Shown here: piece by piece, positions 1 to 4,591 of the stretch | How the letters are laid out: the number at the start of each line of letters is the position of its first letter | How positions within the stretch are numbered: position 1 is the first letter of the stretch | Source of the DNA: Desulfobacterales bacterium | Lineage (GTDB): Bacteria; Desulfobacterota; Desulfobacteria; Desulfobacterales; UBA11574 | Assembly (NCBI GenBank): GCA_012974475.1 | Contig: JAAXQD010000081.1 | Span: 1-5,407 of the forward strand | DNA: 5,407 nt | Reading direction: 5' to 3' | The notes under the pieces: model-generated | Told to the model about the DNA's origin: nothing | The model's database searches: none | Seen by the model: only the letters and a program-made list of their open reading frames with translations | Program-made: the position numbers and the translations under genes

Positions 1-127
1 TCGTATCCACAGATGCAAATTCCGGTTCATGGAGCGGCAGCAATATATCCGCCATATCCTTGACCTTAAGCATCATGTCGTACGACGCATATACATCGAT
101 ATGGATGCCCGGGAGAATGGCGGTGTC
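1..127 (-). pseudogene. Truncated metallo-beta-lactamase-fold hydrolase, C-terminal fragment
   Basis: Read on the minus strand, the frame from 127 down to the window edge is open for 42 codons. It contains LPGIHIDVYASYDMM, then KDMADILLPLHEPEF. This matches, from memory, the C-terminal half of lactonase-type metallo-beta-lactamase hydrolases, where a PGIH-D-Y segment is followed by a helix and the last metal-ligand stretch (usually ADxxxPGHDP, here ADILLPLHEP). A stop codon (128-130 on the plus strand) lies immediately upstream in this frame, and no N-terminal domain or HxHxDH motif is present, so the gene is cut at its 5' side. It may continue left of the window. The cut falls where the CGGC-domain remnant begins on the other strand. 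Family assignment is moderately sure; loss of function is inferred from the missing metal-binding N-terminal half. Confidence 0.55.
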
Positions 128-396
128 TTAAAGCGGCGGCTCTCGGTGAGGGCAAATTCGAAGAACCCTCTTCAGTGGTAGCATTTGTAAAATGCGAATG
201 TCCCGGGCGAACACTGGTTCCGAATACGGGAATGGCCATTAAATTATCGGAGATCAAACCCGATAAGATTTATTTAAGTTCCTGTCTTGTGAATGCCAGA
301 CCGGATTGCCCGTATTCCACGGCTGAAGAAAAGGCCGAAATGCTGGAGAACAAAACCGGTATTAAAGTCGTCATGGGAACCCATGATTATCATTAA
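103..396 (+). pseudogene. CGGC-domain (putative metal-binding) protein, 5'-truncated
   Basis: The frame encodes GCPGEWRCLKAAALGEGKF, then VVAFVKCECPGR, IYLSSCLVNARPDCPY and a terminal VVMGTHDYH. This is the order of the small CGGC-domain family: an early CPG/Cys, the CGGCPG box, an LSSC strand, a CP motif and a terminal GTH. The eponymous CGGC box is altered to CECPG. No in-frame start codon exists between the upstream stop (67-69) and the first conserved residues. The first internal candidate, GTG at 175, would discard the leading cysteines and has no Shine-Dalgarno sequence. The gene therefore seems to have lost its start and first residues at the junction near 100-120. The domain is thought to bind metal, but its function is not established. 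The stop is at 394-396. Confidence 0.6.
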
Positions 397-447
397 CCTG
401 ATTTTCCCATAAAGAATTTGTACGTGTTCAGGATTTGTCGGAGCATT

Positions 448-684
448 TCAGATCCGCGAGTTATCCAGGGTTGAATCTTTTATAATTCCCAATTCAATTT
501 CTGAAAATAGCCTATGATGAATCAGCTCTCGGTCTTCGTTCTCAGGAACCACGACCGCCATTCCGTTGTCTCCAAACGGCCTCTTAAAAAAGTCCGATTC
601 CATGGTGAACTTTGTGCCCAACAAACCAAGATTCTCCAGGCCTCTCTTTTGTGCATTCTTGCATGTTTCTTCTATGATGCTCGG
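448..684 (-). pseudogene. Aspartate/glutamate racemase family, internal fragment
   Basis: The minus-strand frame encodes PSIIEETCKNAQKRG, then LGLLGTKFTMESDFFKR, VVVPENEDRELIH and IELGIIKDST. These match in order the middle of the Asp/Glu racemase family (SIIEET segment, xGLLGTxFTM strand-turn, VxVPxxEDxxxIH, ELGxxKDxT). Typical members are about 230 residues. Here the N-terminal half with the first catalytic cysteine and the C-terminal ILGCTE segment with the second are absent. A stop (tga, 685-687 complement) lies just upstream, and the frame closes at 448-450. A neighbouring frame continues TRGSEMLRQILNTYK, which resembles the expected next helix and suggests a frameshift near 460. The piece is a non-functional remnant, convergent with the CGGC remnant. 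About 25 bp separate its N-terminal limit from the attC-like site. Confidence 0.65.
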
Positions 685-712
685 TCACAATTTGCGACCA
701 CATCTTATAAGA

Positions 713-772
713 CACTAACGCCGCTCTTGCAGCCCCATCAATTCGCCATCGGCTGAAAGAGCCTTGTTGGGT
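713..772 (-). repeat. Integron attC-like recombination site
   Basis: This is a 60-bp imperfect palindrome. Read on the minus strand it begins ACCCAAC, a perfect RYYYAAC left core, and ends GGCGTTAGTG, carrying the GTT of the right core. Between the cores are paired arms GCTCTT (723-728 plus strand) with AAGAGC (757-762) and CAGCC (730-734) with GGCTG (751-755), separated by a single mismatch and closed by a short loop. AACAAGGC on the left and GGCGTTAG on the right are the usual look of attC sites. It starts 8 nt after the stop codon of the minus-strand gene at 781-1410, the expected place for a cassette-borne site. The right core is only GTTAGTG rather than a full GTTRRRY. No integrase gene is in the window. 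Confidence 0.62.
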
Positions 773-780
773 CGCTATTA

Positions 781-1410
781 CTATTGTCTGGGACTGCACC
801 GTGTTTCTTTTGTCTTTGAAACACTGAAATCAAATAGGTTAAAAATGACTTTCGTTTCTATCGCTGCTCCCAAACCATGCGATTCCCACTTAGCACGCTC
901 CGGGCAATTATCATCGGTCGCTTCTCCCGTCTCCGTCCAGTAGATAATCGAATCGTCCTTAATTTCGATTGGATCCGACCATGATCCTTCGTAAACCTTC
1001 TTCCGCTTCTTCAAATCCCAAATTGTGAGACCACTCGGTCCGGGACCCGTGGTGCTGTCGAGAATAAGAAAATTACCCGCCAACCCGGCGAAGTATTCGG
1101 CCCATTCGTTTTTAATCTCAAAATCGTAATTTCCGAAAAGATAACTGCATGGCAGCTTTTCGTCTGCCGTTGATTTGTATTTAACCAAGAAGTCAGTACC
1201 TCCCCTGCTTTCAAGATCTTTCGCAACCACAAAATACCTTGTTGATTGATAACACCGGACCTGATTCATTTCGGCAGAAATGATTTGCTTCCTAACCCTG
1301 TCGACGACTTCCACCTGACCTTTTTCATCTGCCATTAAGAAGACAGGACAATTGAAGAGATAAATCGCAGCAACAAAGAAAAAATAGAGTGTTTTCAAAC
1401 TAATCTTCAT
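781..1410 (-). CDS. Secreted protein of unknown function (possible cassette gene)
   Basis: The 209-residue product is not assigned to a family I recognise. Residues 1-27 form a clear Sec signal peptide: a KISLK basic start, a hydrophobic core FFFVAAIYLF, and likely cleavage after LMA27. The mature part has four cysteines (C53, C88, C169, C205) that could form two disulfides in the periplasm. It is rich in beta-type segments with aromatic residues (FLILDST, SIIYWTETG, VIFNLFDFSV). C21 lies inside the signal peptide and is not a convincing lipobox. The start ATG at 1410 has only a weak GAAG-like upstream signal. The gene lies 63 bp downstream of the TrpF-like gene on the same strand and is followed after 8 nt by an attC-like site, so it may be an integron cassette. 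It is intact in length and frame. Confidence 0.75.
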   Translation of the reverse strand: MKISLKTLYFFFVAAIYLFNCPVFLMADEKGQVEVVDRVRKQIISAEMNQVRCYQSTRYFVVAKDLESRGGTDFLVKYKSTADEKLPCSYLFGNYDFEIKNEWAEYFAGLAGNFLILDSTTGPGPSGLTIWDLKKRKKVYEGSWSDPIEIKDDSIIYWTETGEATDDNCPERAKWESHGLGAAIETKVIFNLFDFSVSKTKETRCSPRQ

Positions 1411-1415
1411 AAGAT

Positions 1416-1479
1416 CTTCGACCCGGCGTCGGGGCTTTGCGGCGATGGAACCGAGTTCGCCGACCGCCCATGGTTAGCA
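1416..1479 (-). repeat. Degenerate attC-like palindrome after the TrpF-like gene
   Basis: On the minus strand the TrpF-like stop codon is embedded in TGCTAACC, the position a cassette stop often takes in the left core of attC. About 60 bp further is GTCGAAG, which resembles a right core with GTT changed to GTC. Between them GGCGGTCGG (1460-1468 complement) pairs with CCGACGCC (1425-1432 complement), with one extra G on the left arm, as is typical of attC left arms. A competing inner pairing GGCGA/TCGCC also exists. The stretch is clearly more GC-rich than its surroundings. Without a true GTT right core this could be an ordinary hairpin. Confidence 0.3.
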
Positions 1480-2010
1480 GTTTCTGACTGTATTTATGAA
1501 CTCCTTCATCATTTTAAAATCTTTAACTCCGTCGTTTTCAACACCGCTGGACACATCAACTCCAAAGGGTTTTATATCTTGGATCACGGAACAGACATTT
1601 TCTATATTTAGACCCCCGGCCACAATAACTTTTCCTGACATGTCTTTCACCCATGTTGGGAATGGATGGAAAACACCGCTACCTATGCTGGCATCATAAA
1701 TAAAATATTCATAATTGAGGTCCAAGGGAGGCTTTTCCTTTGATGCCAATACCAGGTTCGGGACCTGCCTTGCTTCATATATTTGTGTATAATCGAACAC
1801 ACCTGCAACTTCTTCTACGTCACCATAGGTGATTCCTACGACGAAGCTTTTTATTCTTCCTTTTGCATAGTCTGCCAGTTCGATTGCGTTCTGAGTAGAA
1901 CAATATCGTTTACTTTTTGGATAGGTTACAATTCCGATTGCGTCATATCCATACGCTATGGCTTTATCGATCTGTTCTTTCGTTTTTAACCCACATACTT
2001 TTGCGAACAT
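1474..2010 (-). CDS. TrpF-like phosphoribosylanthranilate isomerase family protein
   Basis: The product is about 178 residues, against 195-220 for usual TrpF, a TIM-barrel enzyme that converts phosphoribosylanthranilate to CdRP in tryptophan synthesis. Visible family motifs are FAKVCGLK with the catalytic-type cysteine (C6), DAIGIVTYPKSKRYCS with the arginine of PKSxRY, FIYDASIGSG carrying the expected catalytic aspartate (D106), VIVAGGLNIENV, and the phosphate-binding GVDVSSGVE (residues 150-158). The usual QLHG strand is replaced by TQIYEARQVP, and the middle of the barrel is shortened. I chose ATG at 2010 because AGGA lies 6 nt upstream; ATG at 2028 would add MGKGKN but has no Shine-Dalgarno sequence. 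No other trp gene is nearby, so the substrate may differ from canonical TrpF. It may be a cassette gene, given the attC-like sequence after it. Confidence 0.72.
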   Translation of the reverse strand: MFAKVCGLKTKEQIDKAIAYGYDAIGIVTYPKSKRYCSTQNAIELADYAKGRIKSFVVGITYGDVEEVAGVFDYTQIYEARQVPNLVLASKEKPPLDLNYEYFIYDASIGSGVFHPFPTWVKDMSGKVIVAGGLNIENVCSVIQDIKPFGVDVSSGVENDGVKDFKMMKEFINTVRNC

Positions 2011-2227
2011 GTTCTTTCCTTTACCCATGGAGATATTCGTTATTTTTGCTTATAATACACCACTGCTTTTTATTGCTGACTTTTAGCTAAACTACAAGAT
2101 AAAAACATTTTTCCCAAGGATTTATACCCTTTATTAACACCTCAGTTTATACCGCAACAAACAGATCATCATACTAACACCAGAAATCCACAACAATAAA
2201 ATAATTCAAATCCGACTAAGGGTGTAT

Positions 2228-2265
2228 CCTTTTTATCCCTTTCATCGTCTATAGGGTTAAAAAGG
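2228..2265 (+). promoter_or_regulatory. 13-bp-arm hairpin running into a ribosome binding site
   Basis: CCTTTTTATCCCT (2228-2240) and AGGGTTAAAAAGG (2253-2265) are inverted repeats with 12 of 13 positions paired, around a 12-nt loop. The right arm overlaps the first half of the strong Shine-Dalgarno AAGGAGGT (2262-2269) of the rhodanese gene at 2277. In RNA the stem would partly hide this site, suggesting translational control or a protein-binding operator. It is not a terminator because no T-tract follows. The rest of the 2029-2227 intergenic stretch is AT-rich. I see no convincing promoter for either divergent gene there, although one or two are required. Confidence 0.5.
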
Positions 2266-2276
2266 AGGTAATTCTG

Positions 2277-2792
2277 ATGCATAATTCAGCTAAAAAAACG
2301 GAGGTTCAGTTGTCGAAGGATATCTTTCCCGCCGAAACATGGGATCTAATATCAAATTACAAGGAGGGCGACAACCTGGTCATCATAGACGTCAGCACTC
2401 CTCAGGAATACGAATATCTGCATCTGGAAGGGGCCATCAATATAAATATCCTTTCGAGATTTTTCAAGACCCGGCTGGATGTCATGAATAAAAATAGGAC
2501 TTATGTGATCTACTGCAAAGTAGGGGGGCGAAGCAAAATCGCCCAGAAGTTAATGCAGCAGTTAGGATTCCAAACAGTTTACAACATTGTCGGTGGAACA
2601 CTCTTGTGGGAGGAAGAGGGATTACCTTTCGCGTCGGAGACAGAAGGTGTAAACAAATTCTCATTCTGTCCGTTTTTTATTTCGATCGTAACGTTCAGAA
2701 AGATCAAAAAGGTTCTGCATAGTGTATTATCACGCTTTGAAAAAAAGCCTTATATAAGAACAAAACATTTTTTTAAAACATCAAAATTATAG
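2277..2792 (+). CDS. Single-domain rhodanese-like sulfurtransferase
   Basis: The 171-residue protein has a rhodanese domain at about 16-120: VIIDVSTPQEYEYLHLEGAIN, then the active-site strand VIYCKVGGRSKIA, then GFQTVYNIVGGTLLWEEEGLP. C80 is the persulfide-forming cysteine and the loop C80-KVGG-R85-S86 is canonical, so transfer of sulfane sulfur to a thiol acceptor is expected in the cytoplasm. After the domain there is a basic tail of about 45 residues (RKIKKVLHSVLSRFEKK) without a membrane segment; its role is unknown. Start ATG 2277 follows AAGGAGGT with 7 nt spacing. The gene opens the arsenic cluster and is followed 11 nt after its stop by the Cys-rich protein gene, so the two are almost certainly co-transcribed. 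I see no copy of the ArsR operator motif upstream. E. coli GlpE/PspE types are the closest simple comparison. Confidence 0.85.
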   Translation: MHNSAKKTEVQLSKDIFPAETWDLISNYKEGDNLVIIDVSTPQEYEYLHLEGAININILSRFFKTRLDVMNKNRTYVIYCKVGGRSKIAQKLMQQLGFQTVYNIVGGTLLWEEEGLPFASETEGVNKFSFCPFFISIVTFRKIKKVLHSVLSRFEKKPYIRTKHFFKTSKL

Positions 2793-2803
2793 GTAGATTT
2801 AAA

Positions 2804-3166
2804 ATGAAAACAGAAGAAACTAAAGGCAAAGGTGCTGACTTTGGATGTTGTAACCCGGAGAATTTTAAAGAAATGTTTGAAAAAATGAGCAAGTGCTTTC
2901 CGGGCCATGACGGTTCTGCTGATTGTTGCGCTATGAAAGGCGGCATGATGAAAAAAATGATGGAAATATGTTGCCCATCTAAAGCAACCGATATCAAAGA
3001 GAATACTGAACTCCAAAAAGAGCACGATGAGGAGACGAAAGGGTTCAATGATGTGCGGATTTGGCTCCCGCGACACAAATATTCATCAAATCAGCGCTTC
3101 AGATTCAGCAATAGATATTCTCGACAAACGGTATGCTTTTGGAGATATAAGCAAGAAGGAATATGA
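2804..3166 (+). CDS. Small Cys/Met-rich putative metal(loid)-binding protein
   Basis: The frame gives 120 residues, but only about the first 80 look like a designed protein. That part has CC15-16, C31, CC41-42 and CC57-58 with a Met-rich stretch GGMMKKMMEICC, no signal peptide, and otherwise charged helical sequence. Three CC pairs plus Met clusters suggest binding of soft metals or arsenite, or carrying persulfide; this is inferred from composition and gene order only. From about residue 83 (DVRIWLPRHK...) the sequence looks like out-of-frame read-through. The +1-shifted frame over the same bases encodes a SHOCT-type motif, so either the protein overlaps a second gene or a frameshift split one Cys-rich/SHOCT fusion. 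The start is preceded by a moderate AGGT site (2791-2794). The stop of the rhodanese gene is 11 nt upstream. Confidence 0.65.
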   Translation: MKTEETKGKGADFGCCNPENFKEMFEKMSKCFPGHDGSADCCAMKGGMMKKMMEICCPSKATDIKENTELQKEHDEETKGFNDVRIWLPRHKYSSNQRFRFSNRYSRQTVCFWRYKQEGI

Positions 3167-3206
3167 AGATAGAAAAAGAACGGTAACAGATACCAAAAAT
3201 CAATAG
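3051..3206 (+). CDS. SHOCT-motif mini-protein overlapping the Cys-rich gene
   Basis: The 51-residue frame ends with AIDILDKRYAFGDISKKEYEDRK. This fits the SHOCT consensus (xALxILKxRYAxGEIxxEEYExxK), a short C-terminal helical motif found in many small bacterial proteins and thought to mediate oligomerisation. ATG 3051 (MCGFGSRD...) is preceded by AAGGG at 7 nt, so independent translation is possible, perhaps coupled to the upstream frame. The same frame stays open upstream to 2961, where a stop precedes it. The match is over the expected length and near the protein's end, as in real SHOCT proteins. Alternatively this is the true C-terminus of the Cys-rich protein, displaced by a one-base indel near 3030-3050 (real or a sequencing error). 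Confidence 0.6.
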   Translation: MCGFGSRDTNIHQISASDSAIDILDKRYAFGDISKKEYEDRKRTVTDTKNQ

Positions 3207-3243
3207 TTGAGGATATTATTATGAAACGCGGGACATTTTTTTC

Positions 3244-3272
3244 TTGACATGTGCATATGTGTGCATTAATGT
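3244..3272 (+). promoter_or_regulatory. arsR promoter
   Basis: A perfect -35 box TTGACA (3244-3249) is followed after exactly 17 bp by TAATGT (3267-3272), a fair -10 box. The predicted start of transcription, about 7 nt after the -10 box, coincides with the A or T of the arsR ATG at 3279, implying a leaderless mRNA. No Shine-Dalgarno sequence precedes that ATG, which agrees. The spacer holds the ArsR operator motif, so bound repressor would block polymerase directly. Confidence 0.75.
3247..3267 (+). promoter_or_regulatory. ArsR operator copy 1 (arsR promoter)
   Basis: The 21 bases here match 17 of 21 in the copy at 3656-3676, including the identical 11-mer ATGTGCATATG and a shared GCAT in the right half. 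It fills the spacer of the arsR promoter. ArsR/SmtB proteins are known to bind AT-rich imperfect palindromes in such positions, so autoregulation is inferred from motif recurrence and placement. Confidence 0.65.
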
Positions 3273-3278
3273 ACAACC

Positions 3279-3635
3279 ATGGAAACAACACTGACCCACA
3301 GACAAAAAAAAATCGCAGAAGAACTGGTTGGAGTTTTGGATTCAAAATTTTTTAAAACCCTGAGCGAACCGGTTCGAGTTCAGATATTGAAGTTCCTTAT
3401 GTTAAACGGCCGAGCCGATATCGGGAGCATAGCGGAAAATATGCCCCAGGACCGATCGGTTATCTCCAGACACCTCAACCTTATGCAAGAGACCGGTATC
3501 CTGATAAGCGAAAAAGAGAGTCGCCATGTGTTCTACAGCGTCAATGGTCAACCCTTCCTGGAAAAACTGGTTGATATTACAGAGAAGATAAACAAATGTA
3601 TCAAGGAGTGTTGCCCCGACTGTTGCAAGCAGTAA
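3279..3635 (+). CDS. arsR: ArsR/SmtB-family arsenic-responsive repressor
   Basis: The 118-residue winged-helix protein contains KTLSEPVRVQILKFL, a helix-turn-helix at about 46-72 with recognition helix DRSVISRHLNLMQ, and the beta-wing ISEKESRHVFYSVNG (76-90). The classical ELCVCDL metal site of helix 3 is absent; its place reads ADIGSIAENM. Instead the C-terminus ends CIKECCPDCCKQ with five cysteines (C107, C111, C112, C115, C116), which probably bind As(III), as C-terminal or relocated cysteine sites do in some known ArsR proteins. It should repress its own promoter and the arsM unit through the two near-identical operators, and release DNA on binding As(III). ATG 3279 is the only sensible start: the first residues fit the family and the promoter spacing predicts a leaderless message. 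The stop codon lies inside a terminator hairpin. Confidence 0.9.
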   Translation: METTLTHRQKKIAEELVGVLDSKFFKTLSEPVRVQILKFLMLNGRADIGSIAENMPQDRSVISRHLNLMQETGILISEKESRHVFYSVNGQPFLEKLVDITEKINKCIKECCPDCCKQ

Positions 3636-3649
3636 CAGTCATTTTTTTT
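3618..3649 (+). terminator. Intrinsic terminator overlapping the arsR stop codon
   Basis: GACTGTT (3618-3624) pairs perfectly with AACAGTC (3634-3640). An inner G-U and C-G pair can extend the stem to 9 bp with a 5-nt loop. It is followed by A and then eight T residues (3642-3649). The arsR stop TAA (3633-3635) is within the hairpin. It should end most arsR transcripts, so arsM needs its own promoter or read-through. Confidence 0.75.
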
Positions 3650-3655
3650 AATCTC

Positions 3656-3676
3656 ATATGTGCATATGGGCGCATA
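3656..3676 (+). promoter_or_regulatory. ArsR operator copy 2 (before arsM)
   Basis: This near-copy of the arsR operator carries ATGTGCATATG. It is also an imperfect inverted repeat, TATGTGC and GCGCATA around 6 bp (6 of 7 positions). It sits right after the arsR terminator and 27 bp before arsM. The flanking -35 and -10 boxes of the first copy are not conserved. A possible arsM promoter is TTGCAA (3623-3628) with TTTAAT (3647-3652) at 18 bp, overlapping the terminator, but this is weak. Confidence 0.6.
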
Positions 3677-3703
3677 AAAACATTTACCACAAAGGAGATC
3701 ACA

Positions 3704-4555
3704 ATGAAAACAAGAGACAAAGAAGAGATTAGACAGGCTGTTCGAGATAGTTATGGAAAAGTTGCAAGGCTCGGAACGAAAGCATCAGGATTAAGCCCTT
3801 CATTATCATGCTGTGGCGAACAGAGGATATCAGACACGAAAATATCGCCCGCTTCTTGTTGCGGAGCACCGGAGTTCCCACATGAACAGATATCCAAAGC
3901 CATGGGGTATTCGAAGGATGACCTCGAGAGCACCCCCGAGGGGGCGAATCTGGGCCTGGGTTGCGGTAACCCCGTGGCATTGGCATCTCTCAAACCTGGG
4001 GAGACCGTGGTGGATCTGGGCAGTGGTGGAGGGTTTGATTGCTTCCTGGCTGCAAATGAAGTCGGAAAGGACGGCAAAGTGATTGGTGTTGATATGACGC
4101 CTGACATGATCAGCAAAGCCAGAAAGATCGCCCAAGACGCAGACATTGATAATGTGAAGTTTAGACTGGGCGAGATCGAACACCTGCCCGTTGCTGATAA
4201 CAGCGCGGATATTATCATGTCCAATTGTGTGATTAATCTCTCCCCTGACAAACAGAGTGTTTATAAAGATGCATTCAGAGCGCTTAAACCTGGTGGCAGA
4301 TTGGCAATTTCAGATATTCTGGCGACTCGGGAATTACCTGCCGAAGTAAAAAATGATCTGGCTCTGCATTCTGCATGTGTTGGCGGAGCTGGAACTGTAG
4401 AGTCTACCGTCACCATGCTGGAGCAAACAGGATTTAGAGATATAATAATTGATGTAAAGGACGAGAGCAAAAAAATCATTAATGAATGGATGCCGGGAAG
4501 TAATATAGGGGATTATATTGTATCGGCCTATATTGAAGCAAAAAAGCCTGAATAA
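3704..4555 (+). CDS. arsM: Arsenite S-adenosylmethionine methyltransferase
   Basis: The 283-residue product has the usual length for bacterial ArsM, a cytoplasmic enzyme that methylates As(III) stepwise using SAM. The N-terminus reads VRDSYGKVA, followed by two CCG motifs (C36-37, C52-53). PEGANLGLGCGNPVALASLKPGE carries C87. The SAM-binding motif I is VVDLGSGGGFDCFLAA (102-117), and GVDMTPDMISKAR follows. SNCVINLSPDK carries C175 and HSACVGGA carries C225. C87, C175 and C225 correspond to the arsenic-binding cysteines known in studied ArsM enzymes. ATG 3704 is chosen because GGAG (3694-3697) lies 6 nt upstream and family homology begins there, although the frame is open back into arsR. It has its own operator upstream and is followed after 36 nt by a second rhodanese gene. 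Assignment is very secure. Confidence 0.96.
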   Translation: MKTRDKEEIRQAVRDSYGKVARLGTKASGLSPSLSCCGEQRISDTKISPASCCGAPEFPHEQISKAMGYSKDDLESTPEGANLGLGCGNPVALASLKPGETVVDLGSGGGFDCFLAANEVGKDGKVIGVDMTPDMISKARKIAQDADIDNVKFRLGEIEHLPVADNSADIIMSNCVINLSPDKQSVYKDAFRALKPGGRLAISDILATRELPAEVKNDLALHSACVGGAGTVESTVTMLEQTGFRDIIIDVKDESKKIINEWMPGSNIGDYIVSAYIEAKKPE

Positions 4556-4591
4556 CCGACCATTATTAAATATTAGAGGAGAAATTAGCAT

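Noticed and set aside
514..756. Plus-strand open frame of 80 codons
   Set aside because: It runs antisense across the racemase remnant and the attC-like site, has no family motif and no ribosome binding site.
584..799. Minus-strand open frame of 71 codons
   Set aside because: It spans the attC-like palindrome and is out of frame with the racemase sequence, which explains the DNA better.
2750..3078. Two long minus-strand frames opposite the Cys-rich gene
   Set aside because: They are shadows of the plus-strand gene, low in complexity and without initiation signals.
3221..3247. Eight-codon open frame MKRGTFFS with a GAGG site upstream, ending in the arsR -35 box
   Set aside because: It could be a leader peptide or remnant, but such a short frame is expected by chance and no regulatory codon pattern or hairpin accompanies it.
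3596..3703. In-frame 36-residue N-terminal extension of ArsM
   Set aside because: It begins inside arsR, crosses the terminator and operator, has no family match, and a strong GGAG site precedes ATG 3704.
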